From Lamellibrachia satsuma (taxonomy: Eukaryota > Annelida > Polychaeta > Sabellida > Siboglinidae): a stretch of DNA of 64,000 nucleotides. Position numbers and translations under genes: made by a program. Where the stretch lies: positions 8,498,001 through 8,562,000 of the forward strand of contig BSQZ01000010.1 of NCBI GenBank assembly GCA_033239005.1. The letters run 5' to 3'. Position 1 is the stretch's first letter. Each line of letters starts with the position of its first letter. Shown piece by piece: positions 35,103 to 46,900 of this stretch. The notes beneath the pieces are model-generated. The model was not told where the DNA came from, did no database searches, and saw only the letters and a list, made by a program, of their open reading frames with translations.

Positions 35103-36390
35103 GTACGTACGTATGTACGTATATATATATACATACATACACAACTGATGTGTACTATTGTTTTTGTGTGTAAACGTGTTGAGAATTTTTTTTAACCAGA
35201 ATGATTACGTGTCCTCAATAGAACAACATGCATGTGTCGTTACAATTAGGATACCAGAATAATTGCGACATAGAAACTGCGCTTCTATGTGAGGATTTCA
35301 ACGTCGTTGACGGTGTTGACAAGTATCAATGCGTGGAGCTACTAAAGATTATCGGATGCAAACAGGAAAACAATGCCTGTCATGGTTCGTTGCCTGCACC
35401 TCCAGCACAGACAAAATACCACATGGCTTAATTGCTGTTTACGAGCCAGCATGCGGGCAGTTTTTGCATTTAGCATGTGTTACATAACAATCGATGCAAA
35501 GTTGTCGGTTTCAACACACGTGGTTTGTCTATAGCACACACAGCGTGCTTCATGTGGACTTCTCTGCAAAAGCTGATCTCAGCTAAATTGGTAGTTGCGT
35601 TGACCGTCAGTCAGACGAAATAGATGAAGAAGGAGATAATACGAAACAGCTACTATGAAAACAAACGGTGGATCATAAACAGGGACTTCGTGACCTAACA
35701 GGATGCGCAATACCACCGAAGAAGTGTCACTGGTTTGAACACAATTTCGGCGTCGATTCTCATTGCGATGAAAAGTTAGGTTTGTGTATAAACGTTATTT
35801 GGCTTTGTAAATAAATATATATATTCAATGGAATACACATATTTCATATAGTATTAATTTTGATACATATGCCCTTTCTGCTCGGATTCTACAGACGATT
35901 TAGACATTTCATATGGAGTTGTGATTAATGTATTGGACAGGTTAATTACTAGTGACAACCATATTTTTCTTCTTCTGATACAACTCATGATTCTGCATTA
36001 GCCACTTGCAAAATTGGCTAGACTGTTGCCGCACTGGAGAGTTCTAATGACGTAGCCCTAGTTCGAATCTATATTAGGTAGAATGTCGGATTTGCGTAGT
36101 TTAGCAGGTTAATGTAGGCCCTATGTTTAATGGATATATTATTTTTTCTTCAATGGGATGGAGACGATACACTTTCTAAGCATTTTGACTGACTGTTGGT
36201 TAACGTGTCTGTTGTGCGCATTTGTTCCACAAAGTAACGGCAATGTGATTGACTAGATTCATAGATAATAAAAAAGATAATACCAGTGAATACAACTCTT
36301 CGATGACACTGTTGGCAAAATAATAACCTTTTTCCATTTGTAGTGTGTTGCATTCCCAAGGTAGGGTTATTGGTGACAGTTAACGGGCCG
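35103..36390. other. intergenic, no gene recognised
   Basis: A plus-strand frame at 35228-35431 has several cysteines but no recognised family. A second cysteine-bearing segment at about 35700-35800 (e.g. CHWFEHNFGVDSHC) has an upstream stop and no start codon. Either could be an old exon; neither is supported. Confidence 0.3.
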
Positions 36391-36394
36391 ACGT

Positions 36395-36440
36395 TGTTGT
36401 AGGCGCCATCTTAGAGTTAGCACTTCCGGCGCATGCGCAC
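36395..36440. promoter_or_regulatory. promoter-like YY1/ETS/NRF1 site cluster
   Basis: Within 45 bp stand CGCCATCTT (YY1-type), ACTTCCGG (ETS-type) and the perfect palindrome GCGCATGCGC at 36429-36438 (NRF1-type). These three are typical of TATA-less housekeeping promoters in animals. On the minus strand the YY1 site includes AAGATGGCGCC, a frequent start-codon context, but that frame stops after 9 codons. No gene could be attached to it in either direction. Confidence 0.5.
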
Positions 36441-37079
36441 AATTACCACCACTGAATCTGCATAATTCAATATCAATAACATAGACTAGTAATATTAGTA
36501 ATGCATGTTATACATTTTGTTGCATTACAACTTGAACTATGCCATATAAGAAACATTCTAATGAATAAAGTGTTAAATTAAATGTTGTTATGTCCAATAC
36601 ATGTAAAGTGAACATGTTTCAAGAGTTTACACCACAAATTCAGCTAAAAGGGTGTACATACTATATAAACGAGTAGACGTGTTGTCATAAGAGGTTGCTA
36701 GCTCAACACATATGGATTGTCAGTACTTTGGGTGGAGGACTACAATGGTCTGGCGGCCGACAAATCTCTCCCCTGAGAGCTGCTCGATAAGCAACTATAA
36801 GAGATTCGGTGACTGTGGATTGGTCTCTCCACCGACCGATAGGAGGTGCAACCAATTGGCTGATAATGGCTAAGCGTCACTCACGTCATTGATCTCTTAT
36901 TTTTATTAAAAAACCATCGATCATTACATGCTCAGATTCAGGTTATTATTCCCGATTCGCATCAGGTGGTCAATCGGACATGTTTTATCGTTATCGTATG
37001 TATTTTAGAAGCTCTAACAATTGTGATAGTTTTCAATGGCAGTTAAATACTTCCCTTTTCTGAAAGGAATATACAAGTA

Positions 37080-37460
37080 AGAATAGACTTACCGGCTTTA
37101 ATCTTATTCGATATTTATTATTATTATTTTGTCTTATTTAATTCCTTGTATATCTTAATTTATTTGATTTATTATTTTACTCCCATTTGATAGTTATAAT
37201 TTATTGCTCTTTGAAATTCATCGTTTAAATTATTTGACTCCATGTATACGTTTTGGTTGTAATGCCCTTCAATTTAAATTGTACTTGTTTTTTTAATTGT
37301 TTAATTTGATGTATAATGTTTAGTTGTATTGTTCTTATTTCATTTATTATTTTAATTATTTAACTGCGTATATACGTTTAGCTGTATTATTGTTGTATTG
37401 TAAATCGCCACAGAGCACTATGTTATTATGGCGGTATATAAATATCACATTTTAGTATTA
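37080..37460. repeat. AT-rich 3'-tail-like sequence of a LINE
   Basis: Ends 'cggtatataaatatcac' + 'attttagtattattatt', typical of the tail of CR1/L2-group LINEs in marine invertebrates. No coding part is attached. Confidence 0.4.
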
Positions 37461-38198
37461 TTATTTTGGTGGTGACGTTCTCGAAACACCAGTGCCTCAG
37501 CAAGCAGTGTATTAATATTTGATGAAAACTCCCAATTTGCATTTACTGGAGGTATGTGATTTTGACGAAACTTATTTGTTCAGCACATTGGCAGCATAGT
37601 AAAAGTGGACGTCATAAAGTTGTAGGATTTTTGATGGTCTCGTTTTTCACTAATCATGCAAAACGTTAATGTGGCCATCATGGGAAAGACAATGAAAGAA
37701 AATCTGTACTTGTTCTGTTACTATAATTTAATAGTAGAACAAAACTGCTGGCATCGACAATATGAAAATGTGCCATGTGTTTAAATATTCTGGCGCCAAA
37801 TTATGTGTAAAATAATCTTAGTTGAGGTACTTAGTCGTTTAACTGCGCGTTGTGTCGTTTATGTGTTGTACTGCGAGGTGAGGCCGGCTTCTAACAGGGC
37901 ACTGGCGGTAAATTAAGATGGTCCTCCTGGCGGACAGTTATGAAGAACAGCAATTTAACACGTAGGTGCTAGGGGTAAGACCACTGTTGACCTAATCGAG
38001 GCTACTGTTGACCTTCCTATTTATTGTTTGGACGTGTTAAATTGCGACATGTGAATTTAAACAATTCATATGATGTGACATGATTGCAATTGAGCAGGCA
38101 TATTCACAGGTTTGTTTGTAGAAGCTATTGGGTGTGAAATAGTGTATTTTAATAGAATCTAACAGGCGGAGGGATTTATGGGAATTTTCTGCTAAGGG

Positions 38199-38289
38199 CC
38201 ACATGGGCGCATGAATACATGGCTATTTTTGTCAAAATTTATGGGCATTGCACGTCGGGGCGTTTTAAAAGAGCAGGAGGTATGTGATA
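38199..38289. repeat. dispersed repeat, copy B
   Basis: Partner of 29371-29460. The 90 bp are largely identical, ending in 'ggaggtatgtgat' in both. Confidence 0.75.
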
Positions 38290-39433
38290 AAATTTGGTCA
38301 GCATGTCAATGAGATGATGGGAGTTGCTGTGAACATTTTTTAGATTTTTTTATAATCAGACAAAATACAATTCTCTACAGTGGTCTTACCCCACTAGGTA
38401 ATTTGGATGGAATCATTAGTTTGTTCTAAAAAATGTCTTATAATTTGCAATTCCGATAATATAATTAGGGCTCATATGTTTGAAAATAAATAAATAAAAA
38501 TAGTTGCTAACCTGCCCTATGTTGTGTTCGTTTGACTTAAAAAATTGTCGGTGTCAGACTGGATAATATTATATTATTATATATATTTTATTGATTCCAT
38601 CTAGTCAACAAGATCATTACTTTTTAAACACTGCTACTGTTTAACCGTCTCCTTTAAGTGTCCTATAACTGATGTGCTAAATATAGAAAATGTCAAAGAA
38701 ATGTACATTTTAGTTTTGTACTATAACATTTTATGTACACAACCTTATATTTTGCGCAATTCGATATTTACTATAATAAAGTTAATAAACACAATTTTTT
38801 AATTGATCATATGTTAAAATAGTATGAAAAAGCTTGTGATCAGCTAAATCTAAAATACCAATTTCATGCTGTGTGCAGTACTTTGTAAGTGTATGGGCAC
38901 AAGGAAATGAAGGTATGCAACCCTTACCTTAGCTAACCCCGTATCTAGCTAACCATAACCCTGAAGTGATTTACAGAATATATAATCATTCCCATAGGCA
39001 CAGGTTCATAGGAAAAATGAGCATTTTGCTTGGAAAGGCAGACAGCAGTAGCAATCACAAATAGCATGGTAAAGATCAGATGCCAAAATGGAAATTTGGT
39101 AAAAATTAGGTGGTATGACACTAGTATGTGAGGGAGCAGGTAGCCCTTTTGCACTAGAACAGTCATTGGTGATGTTTGTCTTGTGCCCCAGTGCATTAGC
39201 AACATTGTATAATAAATTTGGACAGAATAGTTGTATTTTGGTTTTGTCACAGCGACTGGAAGCATTTTCAAATCTGGCCACAATGGGTATCTGATCATGT
39301 GATACCCCTTTATGAGGGTGTATCGAAATCAAGCTGTTTGCCTTGTATCTTATCAACTAGAAGTATGAACGCAGTCACATAAACAATAACATTTGACAAA
39401 CCTGACACATTGGAATTTACCCAAAATCATGTT
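38290..39433. other. intergenic, nothing recognised
   Basis: AT-rich. Two overlapping minus-strand frames (38945-39356) of about 116 codons have no recognisable domain and no splice context. I do not call a gene. Confidence 0.35.
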
Positions 39434-39765
39434 GTGGGGCGCGATAGCATACCGGTTAGAAGGCCGGACTCTCAATCGAGAGAACCCGGTTTCAAATCCC
39501 ACTGCGGTCGCTTCGAACCTTTGGCAAGTTTGATCACCCCACGTTGCCACAGTTCACTCAGCTGTATAAATGAGTACCTGGCAATACAGACAGTGGTGGA
39601 TATGTGAATGAATAGCCTTCGCGCAGCAATTGCAGCATGGCTGAATACTTCCGAAAGAAGTTGAGATGGCCTTGGAATGAACAGGTCTGCCAGGGGGTGA
39701 AGTGTAAAGCGCTTTGAGCAGTCCTATGGACCGGATACCGCGCTATATAAGAACGTTACCTTTAA
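39434..39765 (+). mobile_element. tRNA-derived SINE
   Basis: The head has A-box-like 'tagcataccggttagaagg' and B-box-like 'ggtttcaaatccc' 30-35 bp later. The body follows with 'ccccacgttgccacagttca', 'gctgtataaatgagtacctgg' shortened here, 'catggctgaatacttcc', and the tail 'gtaaagcgctttgagcag' ... 'cgctatataagaacg'. The same blocks occur in the SINE at 6758-7071. It is not a functional tRNA, because a SINE body follows directly. Confidence 0.9.
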
Positions 39766-40207
39766 ATGTGAAAAACTGTAAATTTTCTTACCAAGTTTTG
39801 CCATGTTTAGTTAAAAATCAAGCAATTATATGAATATTAGTTTGAAAATAAACTCATTAGTATATTAAAAGAGAGAGTAAGCAGGCTTCATTGGTTCGGA
39901 ATGCTCTGGAAATCTAGTATACATGATCTATGGTTTATTAAGTGTCAAAATCAACCTATAATTAAATTATGTGACTGGTTTTCAGCTAATATTACAGGCA
40001 TATTGATATAAAATTATTATATAAATTATATAAAATTTGACACTTTCTAAAAAAAATCCCTATTAATGACACTGCCAAATCTATACTATAGCATAGAAGC
40101 CCAAGACTAGTAGCGCCCAGGGGAGATATGACACTTCCCACACATGCACACAAACAATAGCTAAGACCAGCTAAAAGGATAATAGCCTGGCCATAGAAGA
40201 GCTGTTC

Positions 40208-40272
40208 AGTGTGTGTGTGTGTGTGTGTGTGCGTGCGTGCATGCGTGCGTGCGTGTGTGTGCGTGTGTGTTG
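40208..40272. repeat. (GT)n / (GC-GT) microsatellite
   Basis: GT run with GCGT and CATG interruptions, followed by a short G-rich stretch 'tggggggaggggg'. Confidence 0.95.
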
Positions 40273-41099
40273 GGGGGAGGGGGTTTGGAAGGGTGAGCGC
40301 TTCTTGTTGCAGCTGCATGGACTGAAATTATTCAGTGTGTCATACTATGTTACTAATCTTGGCTTTTTTGTCATTTTGTTTACATGCATCAAGAAATCAA
40401 CAAGTGCACATGTATTCAATGTGCTTTTCAACAAAAATGCTACTGGCAAATTGGCTCAAAGGGTAACTTTTGTTTAGCAGAATCTGATGCCATATGTGTT
40501 CTATGGTCCAAATGACCACTGGTAGCGCTAGCCAGGCTAATGACAAAAATCTACTTGCAAATGTTATAAAGATGTTTTTATGCATCATCGTTGCATTGGT
40601 TCAATTGAAAGAAATCATGAGAAGAAATTTTTCATTCAAAATATAATGGCAACTAGCACTGTATCGTTTCTTAAAGGAAATAACAACAAGGTACTCATTA
40701 AATTCCTTTTTCGCTATGTAAACAAAGTTTAATATTGTATGTATTACATGCCTAAATAAAAAATTATGAAAAATTTATTTATAGGTAACATTCTATGTTT
40801 ATTGCATCTAACTCACAAAGCCGGCTCTGCTACATCAGCTTAGTTTGCTTTTTTAAGCTAAGTTGGCTCCATTGGTGTTGTGGAAATTGGAATATGAATC
40901 ATTGTTGTTATTCCCTTTAACAAGTAACAATAGAAGGTCAGCTAAAATTTATTTAATATTAAAAAAATTGTGTATATGTCAACATCTGTTGTTTTGGATA
41001 CATGTGTCTGGAATCCAACATGTGCCCAGAAGTTGCTGAAAAGCAGTGCAGGAAAATGATTCAATGTTGAAACGTGGCTAAAAGAAAATATATTTTCTA

Positions 41100-41592
41100 G
41101 TTACTTTCTAGTTTCTACTTTCACTTGATTTGCTACTTTTCAGATATCCTTCATACCATGCCAGAAATTATCTCGCAATGATGGATCACACAGAGACCTG
41201 GACAGGCCACATGCTGCTAAGAGGATAGATGGACAGCCAATGTTAATAAATATAAATGTAGCCCCTTGCACTCATGTTTACTAGGGTCCTCATCATTCCA
41301 AACGGTACGTGACTACATAATGTTTCTTTATTTTTGGTGTACAGATATGTCAAAAAACTGAATAATGTAAATCCAGGAAATTCTTTATTTTGGTGTGATA
41401 ACAACTTTGATATGGTACAAAAACATATCATCTGAACTGATTGCATTATTTGTTTCCTTTTGTCAGGTACCAGAGGATGTGCCACAGACAAAACATGAAC
41501 TGGTCAGCAGGTCAGAAAAAGGAGAAGAAAACCTACAGATATGTGCCGGTTGTTGAAAGAATTGTCAATATGCGTTTGGATGATGAGCAATA
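41100..41592 (+). pseudogene. relic of an uncharacterised invertebrate protein family
   Basis: Two blocks can be read: SYHARNYLAMMDHTETWTGH (after an AG at about 41142) ending in a stop at 41223, and, after an intron-like gap with acceptor TTTGTCAG|GT at 41465/41466, WSAGQKKEKKTYRYVPVVER and NMRLDDE to a stop at about 41593. The 'Y.a...LA..DHn....R' and 'K.Y.y...l' pattern recalls the C-terminal part of a large family of uncharacterised, transposon-associated proteins in marine invertebrates. Resemblance is judged by eye only. Confidence 0.35.
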
Positions 41593-42084
41593 ATTGTACA
41601 GGAGAGCGGAATGTAGCGAACATGATCACAGGAACACCGCATCAAACATTATGAATATAGGACCCATTCCTGTACCATCAACTTCTGAGATAGGGCAAAA
41701 GCAGCGTTCCCGTTTTTATTGATGCACTGCGAATGGACTTTTAATTTGTCAAATGTCTTCAGTCTTATGATATTGATATCCAGTTTATGTGTTTATAAAG
41801 GTTGATAGCAGGAAACAATATGATGTAATATCCTGAAGTGAAAACGGACATGTGGATCTTGGTACTTATTAACTTACTGGGCCATTGTTTAATAATTCAC
41901 ATTTTGTTAATAGTGCTGCAATTTGGGCAAAAACTAGTGAGGTCTATTGTAAAGTTAACATCAAAAAAGATAGGCAGCAACTCTTTTGATTGTTTAAGAT
42001 AAAAAACTAATAAATATACATTAAAAGGTGTCCAGAAAGAGACATAAAATTTAGATTGATTATAAAACACACATGTGAATTTAC

Positions 42085-42475
42085 CTAAACAAATGAACTA
42101 AATATGCTTGGTTTGAAACCAGTGTACTCCTCAAATTCATCAGGGAATTCATTCCTGATCTTCCACACAAAACAGGATGGTATCACCCTACGATCACCTG
42201 CTGATAATTTCTTATGTACCCACATGATGAACATGAGATACGACCTACAACAGAGAAATTTGTTTTTGTTAACCTCTTCCTTTTCTGCCAGAATGTCATT
42301 TCTGAAACCATTATGCAGTGCAATGTTGAAAGGGTTTAGAAGAAAATACAAATGATGGTCTAGAGCCAAACACTTAGATGGCACCTTCTTTATGACATTT
42401 TCTCTCAGCAGCTGTTGGCATCTCCACACAATTTCGACAGATGCACCATTCTGGTGCATTCCCAGATGACGGGTG
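42085..42475 (-). pseudogene. P2X7 C-terminal-domain-like fragment, frameshifted
   Basis: Minus strand. One frame gives PEWCICRNCVEMPTA (about 42475-42415), matching the cysteine motif WCxCxxCxEMPT of the P2X7 intracellular C-terminal domain. The next frame (42459-42085) gives FRNDILAE, FLCCRSYLMFIMWVHKKL and GDRRVIPSCFVWKIRNEFP, matching the 'Y.WVhgyLg.g.RrviPSCvvw.IR..fP' block. The pieces need a frameshift near 42405 to join. In vertebrates this domain binds zinc and guanine nucleotides on the P2X7 channel. In invertebrates it is widespread on its own. This copy is broken and lacks any channel domain. Confidence 0.7.
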
Positions 42476-42499
42476 GTACCCCTATTGGGGGATTAAATT

Positions 42500-43357
42500 A
42501 ACGTTGCCATTGTTCATAATGGCTTGGATGTCATACCAGAATGATGAATGCCTCAATGCAGTTTTTGCTACAATTTCTCGCAGTTGGTTCTTGAGTATGT
42601 TCTATACTGCATTCTGAAATATATATGTAGAAAATTCTTGGTACGGTGGTGTATTTCAAATAAATGTTGTTACCTGCAATGGTAATTCAAGTAATTTTAT
42701 GGTCTTGGTGAACCAGTTTTCAGGTAAAGAAAAAAATTTGGAAATACATACACAAAGAGGCTTAGTTATAAATAACATTTCCATTTCCTGTGGTAATCTG
42801 AACCACATCAAGCCCAGTGCATTGACTACCACATATCTAAAAAATGCTGGTCTAGTAAAAGTTGTCTTGGGCGACTACCCCTTCTGCACAGCCAGTGGTC
42901 TCTCAAGACAGGTGGTCTCACATAGCAGGTTGCAGGTAAAACAATACAATCATATATGTATTTATGATTGTATGTGTGAGATAAGATGCAAAAACATGGT
43001 GGAACACGTATACACCTATATTGTGTTAACTTTATTGGAATTTTTGCTTCCTTACATGTATAGTGTATTGGAAACACGAAGAACTCGATTAAAATGTCCC
43101 TAATCATGCACGTTTGCCTGTAATTAAAGACAACTCGTATAACACTATATAACAACACAGTCATACAGACTTAATTTAATTCAACATTTATGATTAACAT
43201 TAATTAATGCACAACAAAATGGTGGAGATTGGTGGATAATGAGAGGTATTCCATCTGACGGATAATGGGGCACTATAACTACTGTGATTGGTGGACCAAT
43301 CTGGCTTTCTTTCCCATCAAATTTTCGACTGTTGGCGTGTTCACATATGATGAAGGT
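42500..43357. other. intergenic, unclassified repeat-like sequence
   Basis: Includes a hairpin 'acaatcatata'/'tatttatgattgt' at about 42943-42970 and a 'ggtggtctc'-type repeat at 42895-42925. A 134-codon plus-strand frame here (42699-43103) shows no domain and was not called. Confidence 0.3.
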
Positions 43358-43630
43358 GCTCTGCGAATAAGAAGAACTTGCCGTAATTCATAGAGCTACT
43401 CTGCGAATAAGATTACGCTGCTCTGCGAATAAAATGTAATTCACAGAGCTCTGTGAATTGCCGTAATTCACAGAGCTGCTCTGCAAATAATATTACAATT
43501 TGCCATAATTCGCAGAGCTGCTCTGCAAATGAGAGATTTCTGTGCCATAATTCGCAGATAAAAATATTTTGGCCGTTATTTGCAGAGCTGCTCTGCGATT
43601 AAGAAACAATTTGGCTGCGCTGCGAATAGT
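43358..43630. repeat. palindrome-rich minisatellite upstream of POLR1E
   Basis: Six or seven irregular units based on 'aattcgcagagctgctctgc' + 'gaataa'. The core GCAGAGCTGCTCTGC is an inverted repeat, so every unit can form a small hairpin. It ends about 300 bp before the POLR1E start codon. Confidence 0.85.
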
Positions 43631-43849
43631 ATCTGCCATCATGCGAAAGCTGGCATAAGAGGCTGTACAGCCTGAAACTAAAAGCCAGAAGAAGACCTGT
43701 AAGAACCTGTAAACAGCAGGCGCACCCAACCCTGACCGTTTGTCTCCATAGGAATGTTGGCCAGTACTACTACAAGACAAGATACCAAGAAGTCTCACTG
43801 AGGCATGACCTCTCTTGTGAGAAACAACTGGTGGCGCCACATCGCGGAG

Positions 43850-43931
43850 CCTGGATGATTGAAGCTAGATAACGTTGTAGAGGCAGCTGTCTTCCGAACG
43901 TCTATTGGTGGCAAGCTACTGTGTAAAGGCG
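43850..43931 (+). promoter_or_regulatory. POLR1E: presumed POLR1E promoter / 5' UTR
   Basis: Lies directly upstream of the start codon. It contains an inverted CCAAT box (tattggtgg near 43902) and 'cttccgaac', an ETS-like core. No TATA box. The role is inferred from position. Confidence 0.4.
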
Positions 43932-43989
43932 ATGGCGTGTGTGACGCTGGAAGTGGTGAATCCTGATGAAAAATGCTGTGCTGTGATCG
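43932..43989 (+). CDS. POLR1E: POLR1E exon 1
   Basis: Encodes MACVTLEVVNPDEKCCAVI and one base of the next codon. The donor is ATCG|GTATAT (phase 1). The Ala codon completed by exon 2 gives AVIANFLNGKL, as in the family. The 5.3-kb intron that follows is full of mobile elements. Confidence 0.85.
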
Positions 43990-46900
43990 GTATATTATCC
44001 TGTTGCTACATTATTGCAAAACAACAATAAGCATAATACTCTGGTTGCATCAAACGCCAAATGCAAAACAAATAATTGGATTTGCGTAATCATCTTGTAA
44101 TATCGCCCTCAACATGCAGACTTGTAATAATTTTTGGTGGACACCGTCAAAATGCGACCTTTTTAATGCAAATTCGTATTCAGATCGCGATGTTCTGGAC
44201 GTTGTCAACGGCTGCATGACTCGAGTCCTCCACAATGTCCCCAGCCCAGGCAGTGTCAGTGTCACAGTGAATGAAATCTTTCAGGATTTGGGCAACTGCA
44301 TCTTCTTCCATCTCCGACATCGACCGACAAAGTCATCATCAATGTTACCAATGTCAGTGATGATATTGGGCCTCCTTGCCCTGGGCCCAGCATGGTTCCA
44401 ATGCTTCACTGCAGATGATGGATCAAACTGGTCCACATCAGGGGTTTCCAGCAAGACTGACAGATCTGACAGATGTGTGTCAGACAGCCTGCTTCTCCAG
44501 TCCGATTTAACAAACTTCATGTGGGAAAACCCCCTTTCAGCATCTGATGAAAAGGCGGGAAGGGTGAGGATCAGATCAATGAGTATATTGGGGCACTGTG
44601 TCCCAAATGACAGGTTGACTTCCTCCCTCAACAGCTTCTTCACTGTGGGATAACTTGTGTAGAGAAGACTCTTGAGCTTGATCCACTCTGGTTCCACTTT
44701 GGAAATGTCCAGTGCACAGGACGAGAGGACCTGTCCAAATGTCTTGACCAAGATATCCACCTTGTCACCACCGAAGTCTTTTTCGTGAACAAGGAATGTT
44801 GGCCACAGCTTCAGGTTGGCGGTTGATGACGCTGCAATGATTCCTTCTGCCCCCTCTTCAGATCTGTCACCGAGACTTTTCAGCAGTCCCTGTACCATTC
44901 CACGTCTGGCTCCTTCAAAAGCAGAGGATGGTGCTCCTATTGTCTCTCCGAGAAACTGGTCTTTGCCATTAACCATGTTCAGAGAAGGGCCATCCTTCTT
45001 TCCATACTTCTCGATGATTTCTTTGCACACGATTATCTCAGAATTGATGTCCGTGATTGTGATTTCCTGCGACTCTACTCGGAATACGATGGGTCTCTCC
45101 GAGCGCATCAAAAGCTTATTTGAGACTGTTCCTGTTGAGGGGGATGTTCCGACAGAAGAAGTACAAAGAAAGGAGCAGTGCATCAACTTTCTTGTACAGC
45201 TGTATCCCGCGAGCAGCATCCTTGTAAGCCAGTTCATTTCTATGTGAAAACAGTGAACAACTACAAGGTCTGGTTGTCACAGTTTCGCCACAAATCCAGG
45301 TCCCACAGTCTTCTTTTCCCACAAGGCACCAGCGAAGCAATCTGTGAACAGAGTTGACATTGCCACTTCTATCACTTGGGCATCCACCTTGGCAATATTT
45401 TTCACCCCAACAAAGTGGACATTAATTGATCCTTGGTGACAGTACCGAACATATGCCAGTTTGGTCTCGGTGTGGCTGTTGTCAGTTGCACCATCGCAGA
45501 TGAGGGACACAAACTTTACCTCGGCAACCATCGCTTTCATTTCATCCCTTTGTGCCTGAGCAATGTGATGTTGCACACTGCTTGTCGTTTCTGTAGGTGT
45601 TGCCAATCTGTACCCCTTTCATGTCATCCAAGGTACACATCCACACAAAGTCTGTATATAGTCTTGAGTGTCTGGCAATGGCATGTGCATTCCTGAAAAG
45701 CTTGCACATTTTGTCAAATGTCGCTTTTCCCAGTTGGTCCATCATCTTGTCCGCCACACTTGACCCTGGGTTGCTCTCTGCTTTCTCTCTTAAAGCCCAT
45801 TTCATATGGCTTGCAGAACTATTGTGAGCTTTGATACTCTCCAATCAAATACTGGGGAACCAATGACAAAACTGCCTGCTTTCTCATACTTGCAGCAGTA
45901 CTTGCAAAACATTCTCATGCTTAGTTCAGTCTCAGTGTTTTTTGCCATCCCGTCACTCTCCCCCCCTTCAATATCGGTGACAGCGTCATCACATCGGTCA
46001 GCGGCAAAACCAGCGCCAGCAGACAAACTTTTGTATTCGAGCCAACAAAATTGCTTTAGCCAGTGCGGCCGAAATTCTCGTTTCCTCTCACATGCATTGT
46101 ACCTACGCTTATGCGCAACTTTATCATCAGCGCTCAGTTTTCTTTTGGGGGGTTGGACCCCTTTTATGAAATTCCACATGATTTCGAAAGGAAACGCAGA
46201 AGATCGACGGGTAAAAGTTTTGTACCCGTGTGCACGGGTTTTCGACTACGTTGCAACAAGTAGTGGCTGCTCGTTAACGAAATCGGATATATCAGGAACG
46301 AAGATTTAAAATTAAATTTTTCGATACAATGTGTTACGTTTATATATGTACGACTAAATCAAATTGCTTGCATTTATATTGTTACAAAACGAGTGTAAAA
46401 TAGCTACTCGCCCGGAGGACTAGTGCAGGAATTTCTACTCGCCTCGTGCGAGGGGGCGAGTGTTAAGTTCGATCCATGTATATATATATATATATAATTA
46501 TATATATATAATTATATATATATATTATGTATGATTGTATTATATATAATATAAATATATATATAATACTTCTATTGTGCTAAAATCTGCGGGAGACCCA
46601 AGCTCGGCAGCGCACCAAAACAAAAAGGGTTAAACAGTTCGTAATCGATAAGCAGTTACAGTTGTAAACAGTTCGATTGGTATGCTGGGGAGCTATGCCT
46701 AGGCTATGGAGGAGTTTATGACGAAATGTTGCTATACTTCCTACAGACTTAACACTAACAGGGAGTGAGTTCCACATAGTCGGTGCAGCAACTGAAAAAA
46801 GCTCTAGTTCCAACATTTGTCTTAACACTGGGAACAAAAGGTAGATTAGAATTAGATTAGATTGCAGGGTCCCAGATGGTTCGGCCCAGTTATTTTGGCC

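Noticed and set aside
35700..35800. Cysteine-rich small peptide-like segment (CHWFEHNFGVDSHC)
   Set aside because: There is no start codon in frame after the upstream stop, no signal peptide and no clear splice acceptor; cysteine spacing alone is not enough.
38945..39356. Two overlapping minus-strand frames of about 116 codons
   Set aside because: No recognisable domain; two frames are open over the same stretch and there is no promoter or splice evidence.
39434..39510. tRNA gene
   Set aside because: A- and B-box-like motifs are present, but a SINE body shared with 6758-7071 follows directly and no cloverleaf with intact stems could be formed.
42699..43103. 134-codon plus-strand frame
   Set aside because: No domain, no splice context, and it overlaps repeat-like hairpin sequence.
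44114..44653. 179-codon plus-strand frame
   Set aside because: Antisense shadow of the hAT dimerisation region of the minus-strand relic, which carries the recognisable motifs.
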